64,000 bases of DNA. It comes from an uncultured Opitutaceae bacterium. Its GTDB lineage: Bacteria; Verrucomicrobiota; Verrucomicrobiia; Opitutales; Opitutaceae. Shown in pieces: positions 26,459 to 34,147 of this stretch. The position numbers and the translations under genes were made by a program. The notes beneath the pieces are model-generated. The model saw nothing but the letters and a program-made list of their open reading frames with translations, did no database searches and was not told the DNA's origin. Position 1 is the stretch's first letter. The number at the start of each line of letters is the position of its first letter. Location of the stretch: assembly GCA_937958045.1 (NCBI GenBank), contig CALFXL010000044.1:1-64000 (forward strand), given 5' to 3'.

Positions 26459-26484
26459 GGAAAAACGATCAAACGCGCGCAGCG

Positions 26485-27474
26485 TCAGGCGCCGGCCGGA
26501 GCGGCCGGGAGGAGATCTTCCACCGAGTCGCTTTCCGCGCTGATGTCCGCGAAGAGCCAGGTGGAGAGATAACGTTCGCTGCTGGAGGGAACGACCACGA
26601 CGATCGTCTTGCCCTTGTTTTCATCGCGCTTGGCGAGTTCGAGACCGGCCCAGATGGCGGCGCCGGAAGAAATACCCACCGGGATGCCGTCGAGCGTGTT
26701 GACCTGCTTCGAGATCGGGCCCGAGTCGGCTTCCTTCACGCGAATGACTTCGTCGTAGATCTTGGTGTTAAGCACGGCGGGCACGAAGCCGGCGCCGATA
26801 CCTTGGAGCTTGTGCGGGCCGGGCTGACCGCCGGAGAGAACCGGAGACGCATCGGGCTCGACCGCGACGATTTTCACGCCGGGTTTCTTCGCTTTCAGCA
26901 CTTCACCGACGCCGGTGATGGTGCCGCCGGTACCGATACCGGAAACGACGATGTCGACCTTGCCGTCGGTATCGCGCCAGATTTCCTCCGCGGTGGTTTT
27001 ACGGTGGATCTCGGGGTTCGCCGGGTTGGCGAATTGTTGGAGAATGACCGCGCCGGGGATCTTGGCGGCGAGTTCTTCGGCCTTGGCGATGGCGCCCTTC
27101 ATGCCCTTCGGGCCTTCGGTGAGAACCACGCGCGCGCCGAGTATTTTGAGCAGTTTGCGACGTTCGAGCGACATCGTCTCGGGCATGGTGAGGATCAACT
27201 TGAGACCCTTGGCCGCGGCGACGAATGCGAGCGCGATGCCGGTGTTGCCGGAGGTGGGTTCGATGAGCACGGAGTCTTTGGCGATCTTGCCGGACTTGAG
27301 CGCATCCTCAACCATCGCGAAACCGATGCGGTCCTTGACGCTGGAGAGGGGGTTGAAGAACTCGAGCTTGAGGAGGATCTCCGCCTGAGCGCCATGCGCG
27401 GCAGCGGTACGGTTGAGACGTACGAGCGGTGTGTTGCCGATCGTTTCGGTGATGTCGTTATATATTTTAGCCAT
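26485..27474 (-). CDS. cysK: Cysteine synthase A
   Basis: O-acetylserine sulfhydrylase: makes cysteine from O-acetylserine and sulfide with pyridoxal phosphate. 329 residues. PLP Lys47 in NPLSSVKDRIG, substrate loop TSGNTG, phosphate loop GIGTGGTITG, and ISSGAA near the end; LEFFNPLSSVKDR and EPTSGNTGIAL are classic CysK. The C-terminal extension (ISAESDSVEDLLPAAPAGA) is slightly longer than usual. Last gene of the sulfate-uptake operon, which puts the final step of assimilation beside uptake. Neither a sulfate adenylyltransferase nor a sulfite reductase gene is in the window. Confidence 0.96.
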   Translation of the reverse strand: MAKIYNDITETIGNTPLVRLNRTAAAHGAQAEILLKLEFFNPLSSVKDRIGFAMVEDALKSGKIAKDSVLIEPTSGNTGIALAFVAAAKGLKLILTMPETMSLERRKLLKILGARVVLTEGPKGMKGAIAKAEELAAKIPGAVILQQFANPANPEIHRKTTAEEIWRDTDGKVDIVVSGIGTGGTITGVGEVLKAKKPGVKIVAVEPDASPVLSGGQPGPHKLQGIGAGFVPAVLNTKIYDEVIRVKEADSGPISKQVNTLDGIPVGISSGAAIWAGLELAKRDENKGKTIVVVVPSSSERYLSTWLFADISAESDSVEDLLPAAPAGA

Positions 27475-27516
27475 GGTTGTGGGAGGTTGAGAAAAGCAGT
27501 CGGAGAAAGCATCCGA

Positions 27517-28569
27517 TCAGATCGTATAATCCTGAAACGAATGAGAGGGGCGCAGTTTCAGGAGCGCCAGATCGTTGGGCTTCAAATTCAGCTCGGCAAG
27601 CCCGGAGCGGGTGATGTGCGCTTCGACGTGTTCGCCAGTGGCGATAACTTCGAACGTCAGTTGCGCCTGCGGACCGGCGGCGTGGATGTAGCGCAGCACC
27701 GCGGGGATACCCTGCGAATCGCTGCCGTGCGGCACGACTTCGATATCGTGCGGACGCACATAAATGAGGCCATCGGAGCCAAGTCGACCGTTGTCGTGAA
27801 TCGGTCCCGTGCGGCCCCAGGCAGAGGTGTCGCGGAGGATGTTCACATTGCCGAGGAAGCGATGCACGAACGGCGTGGCCGGACGATCGTACACATCTTG
27901 CGGCGTGCCGACCTGTTCGACTTTGGCCTGGTTCATAATCACGACCTCGTCGGCGATCTCGAGCGCTTCTTCCTGGTCGTGCGTGACGAAAACGGTCGTG
28001 ATGTGAATCTCGTCGTGAAACTTGCGCAGCCAGCGGCGGAGATCTTTGCGAACCTTCGCATCGAGCGCGCCAAACGGTTCGTCGAGCAGCAGCACTTTGG
28101 GTTCGACGGCGAGCGCGCGGGCGAGCGCGACGCGTTGACGCTGACCACCGGAGAGCTGCGTCGGGAAACGCTTTTCCAGCCCATCGAGCTGCACGAGGCG
28201 CAGAAGCTCCCGCACGCGTTCGGTGATTTTTGCATCAGACGGACGCTCGCGACGGCTGCGCACGCGCAGGCCGAAGGCGACGTTGTCGAACACCGTCATA
28301 TGTCGGAACAGTGCGTAGTGTTGAAACACGAAACCCACGCCGCGTTTGCCTGCGGGCACGGACGTCACGTCTTCATTGTTGAAGAGCACGCGACCACTGC
28401 CGGGATCGGCAAATTCGAGTCCCGCGAGAATGCGCAGAAGCGTGGTTTTGCCGGAGCCGGACGGCCCGAGCAACGCGACCAGCTTTCCGCTGGGCGCATG
28501 AAAATCGACGCCCGCCAGAGCGGTGTACTGACCGAAGGTTTTGACGATGCCGGAAGCGTGGATGCTCAT
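27517..28569 (-). CDS. cysA: Sulfate/thiosulfate ABC importer ATPase
   Basis: 350 residues. Walker A GPSGSGKTT, Q loop FVFQHYALFRHM, signature LSGGQRQRVALARAL, Walker B VLLLDEPFGALD, switch His VFVTHDQEEA. The stretch FRHMTVFDNVAFGLRVR and a TOBE-type C-terminal domain of about 110 residues (NVNILRDTS, LIYVRPHDIEVV) are typical of CysA. It energises import of sulfate or thiosulfate through CysT/CysW. Nine bases separate it from cysW, so the two are in one transcript. Confidence 0.95.
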   Translation of the reverse strand: MSIHASGIVKTFGQYTALAGVDFHAPSGKLVALLGPSGSGKTTLLRILAGLEFADPGSGRVLFNNEDVTSVPAGKRGVGFVFQHYALFRHMTVFDNVAFGLRVRSRRERPSDAKITERVRELLRLVQLDGLEKRFPTQLSGGQRQRVALARALAVEPKVLLLDEPFGALDAKVRKDLRRWLRKFHDEIHITTVFVTHDQEEALEIADEVVIMNQAKVEQVGTPQDVYDRPATPFVHRFLGNVNILRDTSAWGRTGPIHDNGRLGSDGLIYVRPHDIEVVPHGSDSQGIPAVLRYIHAAGPQAQLTFEVIATGEHVEAHITRSGLAELNLKPNDLALLKLRPSHSFQDYTI

Positions 28570-28578
28570 GACGGAAAA

Positions 28579-29517
28579 TCAGGATTCGGAGTTTTCAGAG
28601 CGCAGAGACTGCGTATGGCGCCACTCGACGAGGCTCTTCAGCGCGAGGGTGACCAGCGCGAGCAAGGCGAGCAGCGAGGCGACGGCGAAGGCCGCCACGA
28701 AGTTATATTCGTTGTATAAAATTTCCACGTGCAGCGGCATGGTGTTCGTTTCGCCGCGGATGTGCCCGCTCACGACCGAGACAGCGCCGAATTCGCCCAT
28801 CGCACGGGCGTTGCACAAGATGACGCCGTAGAAGAGGCCCCATTTGATATTGGGCAGCGTGACGCGCCAGAACGTCTGCCAGCCGCTCGCGCCGAGCGTG
28901 ATCGCCGCCATTTCTTCATCCGTGCCCTGCGACTGCATGAGCGGGATCAATTCGCGCGCCACAAACGGGAATGTCACGAAGATCGTCGCCAGCACGATGC
29001 CCGGCACCGCGAAGATGATGCGGAAATCCTGTTCGATGAGCCACTGCTGCAGCCACGGGAACCAAGGTTCATCCGCATTCAAATACTGCCCGTACCAACC
29101 CTGTGCGCCAAAAACCAATACGTAGATCAACCCCGAGATGACGGGCGACACCGCGAAGGGCAGATCGATGAGTGTGATGAGCAGGCTTTTTCCGCGAAAA
29201 TTAAACTTTGCGATCGCCCACGACGCCGCCACGCCGAAGACGAGATTGGCGGGCACCGCGATCGCGGCCGTGATCAAAGTGAGCTTGATCGCAGCCAGAG
29301 CGTCCGCGTCGGAGAACGCCGCGAAGTAAGCGCCGGCGCCGCGGCGAAACGCTTCCGTGAACACCGCGGCGAGCGGCATGACCAGGAAGAACCCGACGAA
29401 GAGCAACGCGATCGTGAGTAGCGTCCATTTCACCCAAGGAGCGTCTTGAGTGGCGCGACGGGCGTGTCCCGTGCCGCGTTCGCGATGAGTGGAAAGTGAG
29501 GCGGTGGCGGATGCCAT
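28579..29517 (-). CDS. cysW: Sulfate ABC importer permease CysW
   Basis: 312 residues, about six transmembrane helices after a basic N-terminus that is longer than usual (about 30 residues: STHRERGTGHARRATQ). Family stretches are FTEAFRRGAGAYFAAFSDADALAAIKLTLITAAIAVPANLVFG, IDLPFAVSPVISGLIYVLVFG and FVARELIPLMQSQGTDEEMAAITLGASGWQTFWRVTLPNIKWGLFYG, the last being the loop that contacts CysA. Pairs with CysT to form the channel. 36 bp downstream of cysT. Confidence 0.95.
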   Translation of the reverse strand: MASATASLSTHRERGTGHARRATQDAPWVKWTLLTIALLFVGFFLVMPLAAVFTEAFRRGAGAYFAAFSDADALAAIKLTLITAAIAVPANLVFGVAASWAIAKFNFRGKSLLITLIDLPFAVSPVISGLIYVLVFGAQGWYGQYLNADEPWFPWLQQWLIEQDFRIIFAVPGIVLATIFVTFPFVARELIPLMQSQGTDEEMAAITLGASGWQTFWRVTLPNIKWGLFYGVILCNARAMGEFGAVSVVSGHIRGETNTMPLHVEILYNEYNFVAAFAVASLLALLALVTLALKSLVEWRHTQSLRSENSES

Positions 29518-29553
29518 GTGAAAAAAGCGAAGAGTCGATCCTGTGGGGCCGCG

Positions 29554-30411
29554 TCACACGCGGTGATAACGTCGGCTCCATTTTTGCAGGAGGTTGATCA
29601 GCAGCAGGAGCGTGAACGAGGCGATGAGCATCACGACGGCGATGGCGGTCGCGTGTGCGTATTGGTACTGCTCGAGCTGCGTGATGATGAGCAACGGCGT
29701 GATCTCCGTTTTCATCGGCATGTTGCCGGAGATGAAAACGACCGAACCGTATTCGCCGAGCGCACGGGCGAACGACAACGCGAAGCCCGTGAGCAACGCG
29801 GGAAACAACTGCGGCAAAATCACGCGTGTGATCGTCTGCCAGCGATTCGCGCCGAGCGATGCGGAGGCTTCTTCGAGCTCAGGCTCGAGCTCTTCGAGCA
29901 CTGGCTGCACCGTGCGCACGACAAACGGCAATCCGATGAACGTGAGCGCGACGAAGATGCCGATTTCCGAAAACGCGATTTTGATGCCGTGGGGCAGCAG
30001 GCGATGCGCGCCATCGGGATCGACGAACTGCCCTACCCAACCGTTTTTCGCGTAGATCGCCGTCAGCGCGATACCCGCGACCGCCGTGGGCAACGCAAAT
30101 GGCAGATCGACGAGTGCATCAACCAACCGACGTCCGGGAAACGTGTAGCGCACCAACACCCACGCCGTGAGCAAACCGAACACGCAGTTCACCGACGCCG
30201 CTGCGAATGACGCGAGAAACGTGATGCGATACGAGGCGAGCACACGCTGCGACGTCACGGCGGAGATGAAGTCGTTCCACGTCATGCCCGACGTTTTTAG
30301 AAACGCGGCGGAGAGCGGCACGAGCACGATCAAGCCGAGATAAAACAGCGTGAAGCCGAGCGAGAGATTGAGGCCCGGCAAAGCGGAGCGTTCTTTGCGA
30401 AGAAGCGGCAT
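29554..30411 (-). CDS. cysT: Sulfate ABC importer permease CysT
   Basis: 285 residues, six helices. LPGLNLSLGFTLFYLGLIVLVPLSAAFLKTS opens the protein; DLPFALPTAVAGIALTAIYAKNGWVGQF and LEEASASLGANRWQTITRVILPQLFPALLTGFALSFARALGEYGSVVFISGN are the CysT/CysU signatures. The ATG at 30411 shares its A with the TGA of the upstream M14 gene (TGATG), so ribosomes finishing the peptidase gene can restart here. This coupling is the best evidence that the M14 protein belongs to sulfate uptake. Confidence 0.95.
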   Translation of the reverse strand: MPLLRKERSALPGLNLSLGFTLFYLGLIVLVPLSAAFLKTSGMTWNDFISAVTSQRVLASYRITFLASFAAASVNCVFGLLTAWVLVRYTFPGRRLVDALVDLPFALPTAVAGIALTAIYAKNGWVGQFVDPDGAHRLLPHGIKIAFSEIGIFVALTFIGLPFVVRTVQPVLEELEPELEEASASLGANRWQTITRVILPQLFPALLTGFALSFARALGEYGSVVFISGNMPMKTEITPLLIITQLEQYQYAHATAIAVVMLIASFTLLLLINLLQKWSRRYHRV

Positions 30412-31211
30412 CAGAGGTCCTGAGCGTAAGCGATGAACTTGCGGTATTCACCGAGGATGGTGTGGAGCGCGACGACCATCGCATCGACCTGACGATCGAG
30501 CGGCGCGAGCGCGGGAGTTTCAAAAATGAGATCGAATGGGTATGGCGATTGATCGGCCGGCGCGGTGAGCACGCCGCCAAAACAATCGCACAGAATGCTC
30601 TCGGTTGCAGCGAAACCGTCGATGTTCGCACGAGCATCGCGCGGCAAAATGCGCGATGCGGCGTCGATCGCGGGACGCAGCAGCGACTCGTTGAGCACGC
30701 GTCCATGCGCATAACCGTAGAGACCATCGCTGGTGTCGTCGGCATGCAACGTGACGATTCCTTGGAAACGATGTTCGCGAAGTTCGCGTTCGAGGATGCG
30801 CACTTCGGGATGAACAGAGTCGCGCCAAAATTCGCGATTGAGATCGGCGCCGGCGCGATTGTAGCGCGTGCCGTCTTCGTAGCCGGTGGGATTGCACACC
30901 GGATAAATAACGAGGTCGTAACCGCGTGCGATCGCCGGCGAATCGACGAGGTCGGTGATGAAACGCGCGAGCGCTTCGCAGCCCGCCGGCTCGTCGCCAT
31001 GCAAGCCGGCGAAAAGACCGAGACGGATCGGATCGTGCGCGGCTTCGGGGCCGGTAAAAATGAAACGAGGAATGCCGTATCGACGTTCCTGATACGTGAA
31101 GGAGCCCGCCATGGAGCCGATCAAGTCAACGCGTTCCCCCGCCAACTCGAAGAGTGGGCCGAGCAAGGTGCGAAGATCGCGCGTATCCGTTGGCATGAAC
31201 AGACTGACCAT
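30411..31211 (-). CDS. M14-family zinc peptidase/deacylase-like protein, complete metal site
   Basis: 266 residues, no signal peptide, so probably cytoplasmic. The metal site of carboxypeptidase A/AstE-type enzymes is complete: HxxE in FAGLHGDEPAGCEA (His71, Glu74), the substrate-binding NRAGADLNREF (Asn125, Arg126), the third ligand in IVTLHADDTSDG (His156) and the general base in FDLIFETPALAP (Glu231). Such enzymes cut a C-terminal residue or an N-acyl group (aspartoacylase, succinylglutamate desuccinylase). It overlaps cysT by one base and starts 29 bp after the sulfate-binding protein gene. Its substrate in a sulfur operon is unknown. A second Met (31196) is an alternative start. A related but metal-site-less protein is encoded at 32239-33042. 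Confidence 0.82.
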   Translation of the reverse strand: MVSLFMPTDTRDLRTLLGPLFELAGERVDLIGSMAGSFTYQERRYGIPRFIFTGPEAAHDPIRLGLFAGLHGDEPAGCEALARFITDLVDSPAIARGYDLVIYPVCNPTGYEDGTRYNRAGADLNREFWRDSVHPEVRILERELREHRFQGIVTLHADDTSDGLYGYAHGRVLNESLLRPAIDAASRILPRDARANIDGFAATESILCDCFGGVLTAPADQSPYPFDLIFETPALAPLDRQVDAMVVALHTILGEYRKFIAYAQDL

Positions 31212-31240
31212 GGCGGGAAAGACTCCAGGAAAAAGCGTTT

Positions 31241-32242
31241 TTAACGTTTTTCGTAGATTTGATCGAAGATGCCGCCGTCGGCGAAATGCACCTTCTGCGC
31301 TTCAGCCCAGCTGCCGAATACTTCGGCGACGCTGAAGAGCGGGATATTCGGGAAACGATCCGCGTGACGGGCGAGCACGGCGGGATCGCTCGGACGGAAA
31401 TTGTGTTTCGCCGCGATCTCCTGCGCTTCGGGACTGTACAGAAACTCCAAATACGCTTTGGCCTGCGCGGCGGTTTTCTTGCGCTCGACCACCTTGTCGA
31501 CCCACACGACAGGGTTTTCCGCTAGGATGCTCGTTGTCGGCACAACCAACTCGAAACCTTCGGACTCGAACTCGCGGATGGTGAGCGACACTTCATTTTC
31601 GAAGGTCAGCAACACGTCGCCAATGCTGTTGCGCGCAAAAGACGTCGTGGCGCCGCGGCCGCCGGCGTCGAGCACGGGCACGTTGGAGAAAAGCTTGCGC
31701 ACAAATTCGCGCGCCGCGGCTTCGTCACCACCGGGTTGGCGCAGCGCGTAGCCCCACGCGGCGAGATAGCTGTAGCGACCATTGCCCGAGGTTTTGGGAT
31801 TCGGAATGATCGTCTTCACATCGCTGCGTACGAGATCGCTCCAATCCTTGATGCCCTTCGGGTTTCCTTTGCGGACGATGAAGAGAATCGTGGAGGTGTA
31901 CGGGACGCTCTGATTGGGCAGACGCGACTGCCAATCGGGCGCGATCAATTTCGGCCCGAGCAATTGCTCGATATCGAGTACCTGATTCATGGTGACGACG
32001 TCGGCTTGGAGACCGTCGATCACGCTGCGCACCTGTTTGCTGGAGCCGCCGTGCGATTGCTTGATGTTGAGCGATTCCCCGCCCTGCGCCTTCCAGTGAG
32101 CGAGGAAGGCTGCGTTGAAATCTTTATAGAATTCGCGGGTGACGTCGTAGGAGACGTTGAGCAATTCGGCCGCGCCGCCGAGAAGCGAAGTGCCGAGGAA
32201 AGCGCCGGCGAAAAGTGCGCCGCGGAAGAAAGAGGTTTTCAT
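31241..32242 (-). CDS. Periplasmic sulfate-binding protein (first copy)
   Basis: 333 residues from ATG 32242. Signal peptide ending GGAAE, then LLNVSYDVTREFYKDFNAAF, the opening common to Sbp and CysP. IKQSHGGSSKQVRSVIDGLQADVVTMNQ, IPNPKTSGNGRYSYLAAWGYA and VLDAGGRGATTSFARNSIGDVL line the oxyanion site. Captures sulfate or thiosulfate and hands it to CysTWA. Its start codon overlaps the stop of the M14-like gene (ATGA). It is clearly paralogous to the product of 33111-34100, with the same ends (HFADGGIFDQIY against HFSDGGTFDQIY), so the pair may divide sulfate and thiosulfate. Confidence 0.93.
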   Translation of the reverse strand: MKTSFFRGALFAGAFLGTSLLGGAAELLNVSYDVTREFYKDFNAAFLAHWKAQGGESLNIKQSHGGSSKQVRSVIDGLQADVVTMNQVLDIEQLLGPKLIAPDWQSRLPNQSVPYTSTILFIVRKGNPKGIKDWSDLVRSDVKTIIPNPKTSGNGRYSYLAAWGYALRQPGGDEAAAREFVRKLFSNVPVLDAGGRGATTSFARNSIGDVLLTFENEVSLTIREFESEGFELVVPTTSILAENPVVWVDKVVERKKTAAQAKAYLEFLYSPEAQEIAAKHNFRPSDPAVLARHADRFPNIPLFSVAEVFGSWAEAQKVHFADGGIFDQIYEKR

Positions 32243-33042
32243 AGATGCTGGCCGTAGGCCTGGAGGGTTCGGTAGCGGAGGATGAAATTTTTCAGAACGG
32301 AGCCGACCGCTTCGCGATAAAGCGGCGCCTCCCATTGCGACGGAACGCGCAGCGTGAACTCGAATGCGCGGAACGGCAGATCGTCGTTAAGCGTGAGCGG
32401 ACCGTCGGCGATCGGGCCGTTGACCGCTTCCCACCGCACGCTGTGCGGATGAAAATCATCCGACGAAATCAATTCGACGCCGGGCGTCGCCGTGTCGTCC
32501 CACTGACCGCGCAAACCCGCGCTGATCTCGTCTTCGTCGTGCGCGGTTTCGATGCGTACAAAAGCGTGATAGCCGCGCACACGGGCGTCTTTTTGCAGAA
32601 GATCGATTTCCGGCGCGGACGAATGCTGCCAGTGCGCACGCTCAAGTCCGCGCGGAGCTTCGTTGTGGAAAAGTCCGGCCGCATCGATCAGCGGGAAAAA
32701 CGAGAGATTCAACCCCTGGCCGAGATCGGGATCGATCGCGAGACGCTCGACCAATCGCAGCAAGGCGAACGAGCCGCGCAAATCGCGCCGATCGAATCCC
32801 GCGTAGAACGCAAGGCGCAGCGATTCGTCGTGCGTGTGCGGACCGAAATAAACGAAACGCGGCACGTTGAGATGATGCCCGCGGTGAAAGGTCGGTCCAA
32901 GCGGCGAGCCGAAAACGTAGTGAGAACGTTGGGAAAGTCCGTAGAGCGTGTGCAGACGGTCGGCGAACTCCTCCGGCGCCGTCGGCGGAACGAAAGCGGC
33001 GGCGCGGGCGACGGTATCAAAGCGGGTCGAGAGAGTGCTCAT
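32239..33042 (-). CDS. M14-like protein lacking the zinc site (probable pseudoenzyme)
   Basis: 267 residues from ATG 33042. The same overall plan as the M14 protein at 30411-31211 can be followed: PRFVYFGPHTHDESLRLAFYAG matches PRFIFTGPEAAHDPIRLGLFAG, and both end in a related tail (YRTLQAYGQHL against YRKFIAYAQDL). However, the HGDE zinc motif is replaced by FDRRD (about 83-87), the Asn-Arg substrate motif is replaced by RGLERAHW, and the third His position falls in RIETAHDEDE. No frameshift or stop is present, so the protein appears maintained without catalysis. It overlaps the sulfate-binding protein start by four bases. A regulatory or partner subunit of the active M14 protein is a reasonable guess. 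Confidence 0.75.
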   Translation of the reverse strand: MSTLSTRFDTVARAAAFVPPTAPEEFADRLHTLYGLSQRSHYVFGSPLGPTFHRGHHLNVPRFVYFGPHTHDESLRLAFYAGFDRRDLRGSFALLRLVERLAIDPDLGQGLNLSFFPLIDAAGLFHNEAPRGLERAHWQHSSAPEIDLLQKDARVRGYHAFVRIETAHDEDEISAGLRGQWDDTATPGVELISSDDFHPHSVRWEAVNGPIADGPLTLNDDLPFRAFEFTLRVPSQWEAPLYREAVGSVLKNFILRYRTLQAYGQHL

Positions 33043-33110
33043 GATCGGCCAGGGATTGAGGGTTGAAACGGGGCGACGCACGGACCGCCGCCCCGATCGA
33101 TGAATCGATA

Positions 33111-34100
33111 TTATTTGGCGTAGATCTGATCGAAGGTGCCACCGTCGGAGAAGTGGACCTTTTTGGCTTTGGTCCAACCGCCGAAGGCGTCGTCGATCGT
33201 GAAGAGTTCGACCTTCGGAAAAGAATCGGCGAACTTGGCGGCGATTTTCTCCGAGGTCGGACGATAGAAATTACGCGCGGCGATTTCCTGACCTTCGTCG
33301 CTGTAGAGATATTCGAGATATGCTTTGGCGATTTCGGCGGTGCCCTTCTTTTTCACCACGCGATCCACCACGGTGACGCTCGGCTGGGCCAGGATGCTGA
33401 GCGACGGAACGATGATCTCGAACTTGTCGGAACCGAACTCCTTCAGTGCGAGGAAGGCTTCGTTTTCCCACGAGATGAACACGTCGCCGACACCGCGTTG
33501 CACGAAAGTGGTGGTCGAGCCGCGAGCACCGGAGTCGAGCACGGGCACGTTTTTATAGATCTTGCGCACGAACTCCTTCGCGGCGTCGTCGCTGCCGTAT
33601 TTGCGGCGGGCGTATTCCCACGCGGCGAGATAGTTCCACTGCGCACCGCCGGAAGTCTTCGGATTCGGCGTGATCACGGAAATACCCGGCTTCGCGAGAT
33701 CGTCCCAGTCCTTGATATTGTGCGGATTGCCGGAGCGAACGAGGAAGACGATCGTGCTGGTGTACGGAGCGGAGTTGAGCGGCAGACGCGTCGACCAGTC
33801 TGCCGGGATGAGCTTGGCGTTTTCGTGCAGCGCATCGATGTCGCCGGCGAGCGCGAGCGTGGCGACGTCGGCCTGGAGGCCATCGATGATGGAGCGGGCC
33901 TGTTTGCCGGAGCCGCCGTGCGACTGCTTGATGGTGATGGTCTGGCCGGTCTTCTCCTTCCAGTGTTTAATGAAGGCCTTGTTGTACTCGACGTACAGTT
34001 CGCGGGTCGGGTCGTAAGAAACGTTGAGGAGCTCGACGTCTTTGGCGACGGCGGTGACGGCGAGAGCGGCCAGGGCGATGATCGAAGTGAAGAGTTTCAT
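33111..34100 (-). CDS. Periplasmic sulfate-binding protein (second copy)
   Basis: 329 residues. Signal peptide MKLFTSIIALAALAVTAVA, then VELLNVSYDPTRELYVEYNKAFI, IKQSHGGSGKQARSIIDGLQADVATL, ITPNPKTSGGAQWNYLAAWEYA and VLDSGARGSTTTFVQRGVGDVF, all sulfate/thiosulfate-binding signatures. It differs from the first copy in the region around LALAGDIDALHENAKLIPADW, which could alter ligand choice. Located between the porin and the zinc-less M14-like gene. A 19-bp palindromic motif lies 15 bp before the start codon. Confidence 0.94.
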   Translation of the reverse strand: MKLFTSIIALAALAVTAVAKDVELLNVSYDPTRELYVEYNKAFIKHWKEKTGQTITIKQSHGGSGKQARSIIDGLQADVATLALAGDIDALHENAKLIPADWSTRLPLNSAPYTSTIVFLVRSGNPHNIKDWDDLAKPGISVITPNPKTSGGAQWNYLAAWEYARRKYGSDDAAKEFVRKIYKNVPVLDSGARGSTTTFVQRGVGDVFISWENEAFLALKEFGSDKFEIIVPSLSILAQPSVTVVDRVVKKKGTAEIAKAYLEYLYSDEGQEIAARNFYRPTSEKIAAKFADSFPKVELFTIDDAFGGWTKAKKVHFSDGGTFDQIYAK

Positions 34101-34114
34101 GGGAGTGTTTTTTT

Positions 34115-34133
34115 GTAGTTACAATTTGGATAC
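34115..34133. repeat. 19-bp AT-rich palindromic motif, copy upstream of the second sulfate-binding gene
   Basis: GTAGTTACAATTTGGATAC. In the direction of the downstream gene it reads GTATCC-AAATTGTAACTAC and lies 15-33 bp before the ATG at 34100, a position suited to a promoter-proximal operator. Closest relative is the copy before rpoN (44701-44719), 15-16 of 19 positions. Confidence 0.5.
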
Positions 34134-34147
34134 AGGTAGCGCGGGAC

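Noticed and set aside
26803..28719. 638-codon open frame on the plus strand across cysK and cysA
   Set aside because: It lies antisense to two certain genes and has no recognisable motif.
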